Below are positions 12,241 through 23,055 of a DNA stretch of 64,000 nucleotides, one piece after another. The first letter of the stretch is position 1, and the number at the start of each line of letters is the position of its first letter. The notes beneath the pieces are model-generated. The model made no database searches, was not told the origin of the DNA, and saw only the letters and a program-made list of their open reading frames with translations. Source of the DNA: Polychytrium aggregatum (Eukaryota; Chytridiomycota; Chytridiomycetes; Polychytriales); the NCBI RefSeq assembly GCF_025602895.1, contig NW_026516241.1, forward strand, positions 124,001-188,000, written 5' to 3'. The position numbers and the translations under genes are program-made.

Positions 12241-13106
12241 GGATCAGGGGTTGTCGGCAAGCAGATCGAGGAAGATGGGTGTTCGCGGCCTGGCCCCAGC
12301 AAGGCCGAATCACACCAAGCCAGAGGACGGCTGGCCACAGCGTGGTTGGACACAGGGTGGCTGTGCGACATGCTCTGGATGATGTCTAGGAGAGCCCAGT
12401 TGCACTCTCTGGTGTCGATGTTGGCAATGGTATCGGCGTCGGTGCAGGAGCGGATGCTGCCGCTTGAGTTTCATAGTCTCCGCTGTACCCGGTGGGCAGG
12501 CCATGGTGTATTCAGTGCTCCAGAAACAGCGACAGCCCTGGCTCACAACAGAGGCTCCCATTTCGTTCTAGGATCGGCGTTCAGTCGACGGGACTGCGTC
12601 GTGAGACTTCTATGGCATCACTGATAACTATTGAACAACGACAGACAGCGCAGAGGAGAGCCTGTACCACAGCGAGTGTCGAGCGTCCAGATCGGGGCCG
12701 AGCCACTCTCCCGGCCCGACCAGCAATGTAGTCCATGGTCAGCGCACAGGCAGATTGCGTGCTGAGCTTGGTACTGCAGAGGAGTCGATGGTCGAGACCG
12801 GATACGGATGTGGGAAGCGGATCCGTTGTTGCAGCAGAGCGAAAAATGAAGCAATGTAGTGTGATTCGGCGGGCGACCTTCCGCCGCAGTTCTTGTCGCA
12901 GGGCATTTTCGGGCGGATCGACAGGATACTTGCATTGCCTTCTCCCCCCCCCACCGATAGCGTTCGAGTCTGTTGATCTTCAAAGAAAAGAAAAAAAAAC
13001 GGTCGATCCGGACCACGCCAGACGGAATGCAGTCCAAGTGGCTCACAGCGAACCATGAGACCTCCACCGTCAAGCTCACGGGCCGCACAGCAGCCCAGGA
13101 CTGCTG
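12241..13106. other. Intergenic, no gene recognised
   Basis: Upstream region of the ASH2-like gene and 3' side of the coiled-coil gene. Several overlapping open frames exist but none resembles a known family. Confidence 0.4.
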
Positions 13107-13904
13107 TTAGGCGCTGTCGGTATCATCGAGGGGCGGCTTGCGGTCAACGCCTCCGTCTTCGGAAGCAAGCTCCTCTGGCACCCCGGGGATGGGAAGCAGG
13201 AGCTGCGGATGATCCAGTGACGGTGCTTCTGTCGTGGGGACATCGGCGCTCACTTCGATCGCGCCGAGCGACTCGAGCGTCGTCGGCGTTGCCCTTGAGA
13301 CAAGCGTGCTGGAAAGCTCGGCCATCCGCTCCGTCAGTCGCTCCGTCAGGGCCTTGACGAGTTGCCGCAGCTTGACGTTTTCGTCTTTGAGATAGCTGTT
13401 CTCGTCTTTGTTGATGAGGAGCTCGGCTCGCAGCTTGAGCTCCTGGCTCTGTAGCCGATTAATTTCTTCCTTTTGGATAGCAGCGACATCCTGCAGCTGC
13501 TTTTTATCTTTGATCAGTTGGCTGGTCCCGGGAAGCGGCCGGAATGAGCACAGCGGGCGGTATGCAGGCGGGAGGGGGGAGGCGTAAACATCAGCGGCGA
13601 GCAAGTGGGTGAAAAGTGTGCAGGAACCCCCAAGTTTGGCCGAGCGCAAACGACTCGCCAGCGGGGCGAGCCAAGAGTCGAGCACTACAGGGCTGAGCCG
13701 ACCCAGAGGGACACGATGCAGTAGCAGCGGTGCACACTGCCGTCGCATCGAGCCGTTGGTGTGGTTCGATGCCGGCGGATGAGGAGAGTGGAACTGCAGC
13801 ACCCACATCAACAGCCCGGCTTCGAGTTTCTTGGGGTCGTAATGCGGCGAGGACGTCACCCCAGTGGATGGCAGCGTGCGCTTGAGCTTCTGCAGTGGAT
13901 CCAT
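13107..13904 (-). CDS. Short coiled-coil protein, function unknown
   Basis: Two exons (13807-13904 and 13107-13521) join in phase to 170 aa; the intron has GTGGGT donor and CAG acceptor. Residues ~30-115 show a continuous heptad-like pattern rich in Leu, Lys, Glu and Gln, typical of a parallel coiled coil. The C-terminal third is Pro/Glu/Asp-rich and probably disordered. An alternative reading without splicing gives a longer product, but it inserts a Pro/His/Cys-rich block that breaks the coil. I do not recognise the family. The gene starts about 260 bp from the divergent TRAPPC2L gene, so the two may share a promoter. Confidence 0.55.
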   Translation of the reverse strand: MDPLQKLKRTLPSTGVTSSPHYDPKKLEAGLLMWVLQFHSPHPPASNHTNGSMRRQCAPLLLHRVPLGRLSPVVLDSWLAPLASRLRSAKLGGSCTLFTHLLAADVYASPLPPAYRPLCSFRPLPGTSQLIKDKKQLQDVAAIQKEEINRLQSQELKLRAELLINKDENSYLKDENVKLRQLVKALTERLTERMAELSSTLVSRATPTTLESLGAIEVSADVPTTEAPSLDHPQLLLPIPGVPEELASEDGGVDRKPPLDDTDSA

Positions 13905-14163
13905 CACAGGCAGAGGAGGGAGGGAAGAAGGACTGTCGATGGCCGGACAGGGCAGGGCAGTGCAGGGCAACAGAGCAGGAACAGCCAGAGCGTTGGTCGG
14001 GTTGATCGGCGAAGAAAGCGCCAAAGGCCAGCCCGGCACCTGATTCCAGACTTGGTCTGCGTCTGATCTCCCCGTCCCTCCCTGCTCCCTTGGCAGTATC
14101 GGCCCCCCCCCGGCTCAACCCAAACCAACAACCTCCTCTCCAGACGGCGGCAGCGCCTCAAGC

Positions 14164-14925
14164 ATGTCCGGCACCACCATCAATGCCATCGCCGTGATCG
14201 GCAAGCAAAACAACCCCATCTACATCCAGTCCTTCCAGGGCAGCCATTCCGACATCAAATACCATTTCCTGAGCCACACCGCCTGTGACATTATCGAGGA
14301 GCGGCTGACTTCAGCCGCGTTCACCAAGAGCTCGGACCTCTATCTGGGGCTGCTGCATTCGATGGAGGACCTCGCTGTGTAAGAGCCCTTCCTAGCTGGC
14401 ATAGAGCAGCCGGATGCGGGGCGGGACTCCCAAGCTGCATCGACCGGGCGGCCTGTCGATACAGCCATCCACACCCGCAAAGCGTGCGTTCCCCACTCAT
14501 CGTCAATTCTTTGGCTCAAATGGCATCCGTCTGTGGGCAGCTATGGGTATATGACCAACACACGCATCAAGATCGTTGTCATCATCACGCTGACCGACAC
14601 CGCCGTCAAGGACGCCGAGATGAAGAACGTAAGTCCCTTGCAGGCGGCTGCACACATGCGGCCCGCGAGTACGGTGCGATGCGGCAAGCCGGAGCGGGCC
14701 AGCAGATCCGCACCATGGCATGACGACAGGCTCCAAACACGGGCTGACGACACTCATCGTGCATCGTGGCGGATTCGGGTCTGAGAACAGGTTCTCCGCA
14801 AGATTCACACGGCCTATGTCAATCTGGTATCGAACCCGTTCTACGACCCCGAGGGTCCAAACGGCATCTGCTCCAAATCCTTCAACACTGCCATCAACGA
14901 GATTGCCGGCATCGCCGCCGTCTGA
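14164..14925 (+). CDS. TRAPP complex subunit, TRAPPC2L family
   Basis: Three exons (14164-14378, 14541-14628, 14791-14925) join in phase to 145 aa, the usual size for this family. The fold is that of a longin-like sedlin protein. It opens with a short hydrophobic strand ending in IAVIGKQNNPIYI, has a YLGLL motif at the end of exon 1 and a YGYMTNT strand at the start of exon 2. It ends with a conserved NPFYDP motif. TRAPPC2L belongs to the TRAPP tethering complexes that activate Rab GTPases in ER-Golgi and autophagy traffic. It is divergently transcribed from the coiled-coil gene. Confidence 0.88.
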
Positions 14926-15473
14926 GATTTCCCCCTCCCTCAAGCGCACCAGTTCTGGATCTCGAATACACACGTTTTTGCCCTGGAGCCAAGAACGCCG
15001 ACATCCATCGACTCCATGTGCGGTACCTCCACCAGATGCAGCTGGCACATAGTCCACTCGAATGCCCCAGTGCCTCGTATTTTTGTGGAGGGGCTGTATT
15101 GACATGAGCCGACCGTGGGCTCTGGCTGGATACAAAGCTGGCCAGGAGCTAGCTAGAGCCAGTGCGAGCTGAGACGGAACGCCAGCAGTGCTATGGCTCG
15201 GAGATCAAGTGTCTTGGTACAGTGTCACTCAGGTCTGGGTCAATCCAAATCAACAGGCCGCCGTTACGATTGCAAACAAAAGTTGAGCCGACACAGCCCG
15301 ATGCGGTGGTGGGAGTGGCAAGAGCAGGTTGAGAGTAGAAGCAGAAACTGGATGATATGGCCCCCATCCAAGCGAGGCAAAGCCGCTACGCCGCAACGGT
15401 CGCATTTGGTCGTCCAGAATCGCTGTGACCACAGCGGTCACAACGGTCACAGCGCAGTGCCTGAGGAGCTCGT
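14926..15473. other. Intergenic between convergent genes
   Basis: About 550 bp between the 3' ends of TRAPPC2L and RLP24. No gene or notable element is seen. Confidence 0.4.
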
Positions 15474-16583
15474 TCAGGCCAGCTCCATGTCCTCTCTCGA
15501 CTGATCCTCGAGGATCTTGTGCTCGACAATCTTCTTGCGCAGCTCGGGGGCCGCAACCAGCTCGATGTTCTTCTGGATCTCGCGGACGTTTTGCATCTTC
15601 TCCTTGGACTTGTTGGCGAGGAAGCGCTTCTTGGTGAACACTCTCTCGCGCTTGGCCTTGATCTCGGCGATCCGCTTCATGGCCTTGAGGGTGGTGCTCA
15701 TCAGATCGCGGTCGTAGCGGACGGGGACATTGCGACGCTTCTCAAACTCAAGAGTCGAGTCCTGGGGAGCCATAAGTAAGACCATGGGCCGCAGCCAAGT
15801 TAGACACTGGTATGCCGCTGCTAGACTTGCATCCGCTAATCGATCGTGTTGCATTCGAGGCTGTCGCAGGCAGACTCTATTCAGCCAGCGACCGTGGTGG
15901 TCTGGGCGGTGCGGGGGTGACTTACGATTGTCATTTCCTTGCCGGCCGCCCGACGGAAGGCCTTGGTCCATCGGACCTTTCTGGGGTTGCGCTTCATCTT
16001 GAAGTTCTTGTGGCACTGAGGTTGGAAGGGTGCAGGAGGAAGGCGGAATCATGGGGTTAGTGCTGGAAGCTCGTGAACAAAACGCAATTGGCCGGCCACG
16101 AAGGAGGCCAGGCGTGCCAGGTGCGTTTTGGAAAACCAAGTGCGCTATGAGAAGCCAAGTAAGCTATGAGAAGCCCGGTAAGCTATGAGACGAGAACGAT
16201 CGAATACCTTCGAGCGGCAGAAGCGGAAGATCTGGCGGTTGTCGATAGAGCCGGTAGGGCGGCATGTTGGCAGGATGGTATGAGGTCAGGATCGCATGTC
16301 AGGCGGAGACAGTACAGATTGGAGGGAGATTCCGCTCCAGGAGACAGTTGGGATGGAGGGAGCTGGAATGCTCTCTGCTTGCCAAAGGCGCAAGTCGCAC
16401 CGCAAGCTCTCTCCCATCAGCGGCGCTATCGGGTCGCTCTCAGAACAATCACGGCACAAGCCCAAGCTCGATCCGATTCGATCGGATGCTTGGGAGACTT
16501 GCCTTGGAGTCATTCCGCACAAACATGGTGCCGTGACCAGGGTATATGGTACTCGAGCAAAAGTAGCACTTTTCCAGACGCAT
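15474..16583 (-). CDS. Ribosome biogenesis protein RLP24 (RSL24D1 family)
   Basis: Four exons (16503-16583, 16208-16231, 15926-16015, 15474-15761) join in phase to 160 aa. The N-terminus has the eL24-type zinc ribbon: KCYFC at residues 5-9, the YPGHG motif, then FCRSKCHK supplying the second Cys pair. A basic [16 protein letters not shown] stretch and a long charged helix follow. In yeast this protein is a placeholder for eL24 on pre-60S particles. Exon 2 encodes only eight residues. The first intron starts with GC instead of GT (AAG|GCAAGT), the typical GC-AG minor variant, which is why exon 1 is easily missed. The product is shorter than yeast RLP24 and close to the human protein. Confidence 0.9.
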
Positions 16584-18555
16584 CGTGAAGGACTATGACT
16601 CTTGCTGCGGAGGCTCTATGAGAGGGAGGAGAGGGGCGAAGGAGGATGCGGGCTCGCTGCTCTGTCGGATAGGTGCGTCGTCCAGCAACAGAGTCGGTGT
16701 CGTTGGAGGGCCGAGAGAGCGCAGCGAAGGTGCCTGGCAGGATGTGCAAAATCGTTGGCAAGAAAAAAAAAAAAAGTTCGTATGCCACGTGCGCATCAGC
16801 TGAGACAACTCCGACGGCATGCGGGGACGGATTGCGCAGCAGCTGTCGGGCGGTTCCCACGCTTGGCTGAGAAGGCAGTGAGACACACCGTCGCATTCGG
16901 GCACAAGCGCACCGAACTGGAATCGCCCTCCCTATCGTACCGTCAATCCAGAAAGAAACGGAACAGTCACTCTCTGGCGCCAGCGACACAAGTCCGCTGA
17001 TCCGTAGGCTCCAGTGGGTAAGCCATGCGGTTGTTTCCCGTCCTGGTTGGCAATCTCTCTGTGAAGTGCATCCACTCCACTCTCTGGACAGCTCCATGGT
17101 GTATCGATATCAAGATGCTCGGCCTTATCGAGTCGCTTGGCTTCCCGGCACTGTGAGCACACCTGGAGATCGAGTCGCTTGCGTGTATCCATCTGAGCGA
17201 GAGAGCGTCCTTGATTCAGATCCAGAAACACATCACAGAATGGTCATGGCCAGCGCGCGATGTTTTGAGTGATAACATTCACCAATGATCGAAACCTGGA
17301 GTGTCCCGCATTTTATTGGATCGGATGTATCGTGCTCTCAGCCGAGAAGCCCAAGTGGGTCAAGTCGTTTCCCTGGGTGTCTGTCCCATGGCATCTCATC
17401 GACCGAATCCATCACGGCACTGCGAGCGCCGATCGGCGTCATTGAGTCTGGTGACCGATCAACACATATACTGCGCCCCGTTTCAAAAATGGGCGGACAT
17501 TATCTGTCGACCTCAATCAGCGACTGTCTGCCCTCTTCACTTCCAAGCCTCCCCTCACCCGTGCTTCAAGAGCGGCACAGTCCCTCCACAGTCTGCGATA
17601 TCGGTCGCCTGCGCACACTCGAGCAACGGAGAACAGTCGGCAGGGCTCGGTTGTGTGGACATATCCCTCTATTAAGAATCGCACAATCCAGAGATCCCGA
17701 TTCATCTGCTGCTTGCCTTGAATCCCTCTCTCTCTGTGTGTGCTTGTTATCCGTTATAGGCTCGGGGCAACGTCCTGATTGCACACTATCCCTGCGCTTT
17801 GCTGCTGTTTCTGTTGCTGCTGTCGCTGTTGTTTTTGTTGTTTTTTGTTGCTGTTGCTGTTGCTTCTGCTGCTTGCCGCATTCTTTTGTTCGAAGCCGCT
17901 TGGCTTTGCTTTCGACCGACGCTCCAACACCACCCTGCTCTCGTTCGTGGCTCTTCTCGCCCCTCCTCATCAATATCAAACCGCGAGATTTTCTTTCGCG
18001 GTATATTTCATTTATGACGTGTGGAAAGTAGAGAGCAATTCGGTCATCTCCAAAAAAAAAAAAAAAACAGCCTTCGAAAAAATACGAAAAGATAAAGCAA
18101 AGGAAGACACAAGGTTGCTGTCACCGGCTCCAGAAGCTATCCCTTTCTCCTCTGCATCCCACACCCTCCCCATCCGGCCATTGCTCAACATTCGTCCGAG
18201 TACCACGCGGCCGCTCTGAAATATCTCGGCATCGCACCGCAGACCCGAACTGTACGTTTCTTCGCGACACAGAGCCGAATTTACTCTGGGGGAGTGGTGT
18301 CCGAGGCCATCAACGTTTCAAACTCCCACGCTTCTTCTGCAATCGATCATAGTATCCAGGTGCTCTGCATACCAGGGAGCATTTTTTCTTTTCTATCACC
18401 GTTCACTCCCATCGCTTCCACCGCTCCCATTACTCGCTTCGTCGCTGCCCTCGTTTCCAGCACTGAATCAATTCGCCGACGCTGCAAAATAACACGGCTT
18501 TGTTGTTGACGACTCTAGAATACACTCGGTCCCATCGCCAACGCAAATCCACACA
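16584..18555. other. Long intergenic region with pyrimidine-rich leader
   Basis: About 2 kb between the divergent RLP24 and WD40 genes. It holds a GTTGCTGTT-type trinucleotide-rich tract (about 17800-17880), A-runs at 16770 and 18050, and CT-rich sequence near the WD40 start. No coding gene is supported. Confidence 0.4.
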
Positions 18556-21346
18556 ATGAGCCGGCGCAACTCTGTGACGAGCACAGAACGGGAGGCCCCG
18601 GTCATTCTGGAGCTTCTACAGCAAGTCCACCAAACCGACCGATCTGAGCTCGAGCAAAAAAAGATCCGGCTCGGGGGTCAAAAGCAACATCCGCTCACGG
18701 ACGAGGAGCTGGCGGGCATTTTCCAGTTCTCGGATCAGTACTGCGAGGAGCTGGCGACCCTCTTGACCGAGGAGGCAAAGGATATCGAGGAAATCCAAAC
18801 GACGAACGGTAATGGCTTCTAATCCCTCGAGCCGGCTTTTGCTGTTTGATGAGCTATCCATAAGCTGGGGCTTGGCAGTGTACTTTTCTTCGCCTGAGGA
18901 AGTGAGCGCAGGGTCTCGCCGCTTCTTTCTCAGACGAGTCGATCCCGACTCGGCGATGTTCTCCAATCCCATAGTGCTATTCGAGCGGCAGTGGAGAGCA
19001 TAGTCGGCCAATGTCACCCCAGCTTCAAGCACCAGCGTGCAAATTCCCGTCGTGACAGGGGCAGATGGCTTGCCCTGGTGTCGATGGCCAGCCATTGATA
19101 GCGGTCTAACTGTGATTCTACCGGTATCTCTCATGTGCGCGACCGCAATGATTTGGGTTGCCTGTCACAAGGCATCATGGAGAAGCAGCTGACGGAAACA
19201 TACCAGTTTGTAAGGAAAGACCCCAAAGTCAAGGAGTTTGTCGAAGAAGTGAATGACGAAACGGTGGACTGTTTTGCGCTGATGCGAACGGACCAGTCTC
19301 CGTTGCTGGAAAGCGAGCCCTGGGCACAGCTCAACAAGATTTGGTATCGCATCTACATGCGGCGGTGGAGCAACAAGTGGATTCCGCAAAAGTTCTCGGT
19401 CTACCAGATCCAGGACAGCACCACCGGCCGCACCAAACTCAACCAAATCGTCAACTGCACCCCAAGCGAAAAGAACCGGGAGCTCTTCATCTCGCCCATG
19501 TCCCGAAACTGGGAGTATCTGGTGGGCCAGCGCCTTGCGCTGCAGTACAACTGGATCCACGGAAAATACGTCAAGACATCGCTTTACGGCCACAGCGACT
19601 CGGTCTACTATGTGCAATTCGACAGTAATACGCTCATCTCGGGATCCCGAGACACGTCCATCCGATTCTGGGATCTTGATCGCATGAAGAAGACAAAGTC
19701 GCTGCGCGGACACAAGGGCTCGGTCCTGTGCGTGCGATACAACTCGGTCTACATGGTCTCGGGCTCGTCCGACATGACGATGATTGTCTGGGACTTCAAG
19801 TCGGGCCGATCGCTCTACACGATCAACGAGACGGCGCCGGTGCTGGACCTCCGAATCATCGGCAAGAAGATTGTGAGCTGCTCCAAAACCAACGTCTTGA
19901 AGGTCTGGAACATCGAAACGGGCAAGCTGATCCGGACGCTGGAGGGACACACGGGCACCATCAACTGCATCAGCAGCTGCGGAAACATGGTGGCAACCGC
20001 CTCGAAGGACTCGCTGATCAAGCTGTGGAATATTGAAACGGGCGAGCACGTCCGGGACCTGGAGGGCCACAAGAAGGGCGTCGCCGCCGTCCAGTACGAT
20101 GGCGACTATGTGGTCTCGGGCGGACCCGACCGCACGGTGCGGATCTGGGATGCCCATGCCGGATCGCTGAAGAGAACCATCAAGGGACACGACGACCTGG
20201 TGCGATCGGTGTGCTTCAACCGCGAGCGCATCGTCAGCGGCAGCTATGACATGACCGTGCGCGTCTGGAACTTTGAAACAGGCGAGCAAATGTTTTGCTT
20301 CCGCGATGCCCACACCGCTTGGGTCTACTATGTGCAGATGAACAATACCAAGATCATTAGCTGCGGGCAGGTACGTTGACGAGGGCGGGATATGTGTGGT
20401 GTGATGTGTGTGATGTGTGTGATGTGTGTGATGCGGGATGGATGAAACGGGATGCAATGGGTGAAGTGGGATGCAATGGATGAAGAGGATGACGTGGAAA
20501 ATATGGATGAAATGGATGACATCGGACCAGGCGCTTGATTCACTTGCTGTCCATCTAATCCATCGACACCCATCGACATCCATCGACATCCATCGACACC
20601 CATCGACATCCATCGACATCCATCGACACCCATCGACATCCCTTTGCTCTCAGGACTCCAAAATTGTCATCTGGGACTTTTACACCGAGGATGCCGGGGA
20701 CTTGCGTGACTTGGACGAAGTGGCCCGGGAAGAGCGAGGCACCCAGCCCGAGTGCGGGTTCCCCGATGTTTCCGAGCTCTCGCTTGCCGACAAGACGAGC
20801 GCGACTGCCGGGGTGCATTCCGAAGGCGACGAAAGCGGGCCCAAGGAGCGGCCCGACACAGCAGCGATCAAGCAAGGATCGATCAACTCGATCGAACCCG
20901 AGGGCTCGCTTGCCAACACCCATTCACTCACAGCCGACACTCCCGAGCCTCGATACTCGACGGACAGCCTGCATGCCCACCGGCCGACCCGGCAGGCCAC
21001 CCGCGGCACGACAACCAACCGGCTGGTGGAGGACTATGACTGCTCGCTGGGATCGGTCTCGTCCGTGATTGCCTCCAAGGCGGTGGAGAACCTGATGAGT
21101 ATGCAGACGCACTCGTCGCATTTTGCCCTGGGCGGGCTGCTCAGGCGACAGAGCACCGACGCAGACAGGGGGACGGTGGATATGGGCTCGACCGAATCGG
21201 CATACAAGCCGTCGATCTTGTCCTCGAGCCTCGAATGTCTGGAGCGGTCCCGAAGAGAGAGCAACCCCGAATACCGCAAATCCAACCTGGGCGGGGCCAC
21301 ACCAGCCTCGAAGTTGGGGATGTCCATGACCCCCGATCGCATCTGA
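18556..21346 (+). CDS. WD40-repeat protein, F-box/WD-like
   Basis: Three exons (18556-18808, 19172-20370, 20654-21346) join in phase to 714 aa. From about residue 222 to 490 there are seven to eight WD40 repeats with the usual GH...SGS...WD pattern, for example GHSDSVYYVQF and GHTGTINCI. Just before them is a W..Y..Q..NWI-G segment like the linker between F-box and propeller in Cdc4/Met30-type proteins. No convincing F-box (LP.E....I) is visible in the N-terminal 200 residues. The C-terminal ~220 residues are Ser/Glu-rich and likely disordered. It could be an SCF substrate adaptor with a diverged F-box or another scaffold. Substrates cannot be inferred. Confidence 0.8.
20561..20640. repeat. 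10-bp minisatellite in WD40-gene intron
   Basis: Eight tandem copies of catcgacatc/catcgacacc inside intron 2, ending 13 bp before the acceptor. A GATGTGTGT-type repeat lies at the 5' end of the same intron. Confidence 0.9.
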
Positions 21347-21887
21347 GGGAGGGCAGCCGCCCAGAAGGACATGAAGGGTTCAGAAGACTGAGGCGCCGGT
21401 GGCGGCGAGGACATGGATGGCATGACGCTGGTCAACCAGGATAGAGACGACGACGACGACGACGCCGCCGCCGACCAACGGCCCCGGCAGCCCGCCGCTG
21501 GCAAGACGGCTTCTGCTTCATGCTCTGTCTCGATACGATACCCTTTCCTTTTCCTCCACTGCGCTGTTCGGGAGCATCGGCCCATCGGCATCGTCGCAAT
21601 ACAGTGCGCGTTCAGCCAACGACGGGGATTGGGGGGACTTCCCGAGTGGGTGGGAGCGTCGCCGATGCAGCCACTTATCATATCATCCATTGCTCCTCCG
21701 AGGAAAGGAAGGGAAAGGACAGCGGGTTGAAGAAAAAAACGGGACACACTGTCTCATTCGGACACATGGCGTGGTCGGATCATATCACACACCCATCAAG
21801 ACGAGCGAATCTCTCTGGTGCACTGGCGACAGTTGGACGGACTCTGTGTTGCCAGCACAGAGGATGTGTCAGCGCAAATTCCAAGCC

Positions 21888-21898
21888 TGCTTGCTCGC

Positions 21899-21938
<40 letters not shown>
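21888..21938. repeat. (CTTG)n microsatellite
   Basis: About ten tandem copies of cttg, with imperfect copies on the left side. Confidence 0.9.
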
Positions 21939-22898
21939 CCCCCTTGGTGGCTCGCGCTTGGCTGGATGGTGGAGTTGGGCGAATGCGCGGCTGGGTTGGC
22001 AGACCATAGCTGGCGAGAGGGTTGTCCGGCCGAGACAGCCAGATGCAGTGGTGTCTTGGGGAGGCGAGCAAGCGAGAGGAAGCAGGATATTGGCAAGATT
22101 GGAGCAGGCGGGTGATACCGGGGCGAGACGGATGGAAGACTCAAGCGGCGGATGGAAGGGGAGATCTCGAGCGACGGTGGGGAGACAGCGGTTGCGGGAT
22201 GGCCGCAGGCCGGTGGCGGAAGAGCGGCCGATACGAGGACAGACCAGTGTGAATGACGATGATGGTGATATTGCGGGATATATCGACAAAGCGATGACGA
22301 TGATCGGTGTCGACCGATGCTCCAACAGCACATCATATCACACAGCACAACATATCATACAGCACATCACACCGCAACGCATCACACCGCAACGCAACAC
22401 ACCGCCGTCACCACTGCCCTGCGGGCATGTGAGACTGTGCCGCACCGCCACGGCGCCACCCAGCGGCCGCAACGCGCCACGCGTCACGTTTCGGTCTGCG
22501 GGCAGCCAATGGGCGGGCGACCCGGCCGCAGCGCAGCCCCACCGGAGACAGCAAGGGCCATGGACAAGGATGCGGCGCGAGGGATCACGGTCGGACAAGC
22601 AGCTGACGCGCCGGCGGCCGCCCTGTCCCACCGCGCACAGCCGGCGGGCAAGCGGCACTGCGACAGTGTGGCGCCTTGCCGCCGGGGGGGAGACAAGGGG
22701 GAGGCAGCGGCCGGATGCGGCGCGCTGTTCTCGTGTGGGTGCGCGCGGAGCACGGGGATTGGTGCTGGAACTGCTTCCTGGACAAGGACAGACAGTGCCC
22801 TGGCGCGCAGCCCTTGTCCCAGGAGGGGGGCCAGACAGTGGGCGTTTGGGGTTTGTCGACTCCTGCGGGACTGCAAATATCTATCGAGATACGATCAA

Positions 22899-23055
22899 CA
22901 ACACCAGACGAACAACACCAGACGAACAACACCAGACGAACAACACCAGACGAACAACACCAGACGAACAACACAGCGAACACCACCAGACGAACAACAC
23001 CAGACGAACACAGCGAACACCACCAGACAGACACCACCAGACGAACACCACGCAA
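22899..23055. repeat. 14-bp minisatellite
   Basis: About eleven copies of acaacaccagacga, the later ones shortened or with acc for aac. The unit length is not a multiple of three, so the array gives three different peptide repeats in the three frames. It is a tandem array without spacers. Confidence 0.9.

Noticed and set aside
19165-20619. A 484-codon antisense frame opposite the WD40 gene
   Set aside because: It is the mirror of well-supported WD40 exons and includes the intronic minisatellite. No independent similarity.
22899-23055. Possible CRISPR array
   Set aside because: The repeats are directly tandem with no spacers and the DNA is eukaryotic.
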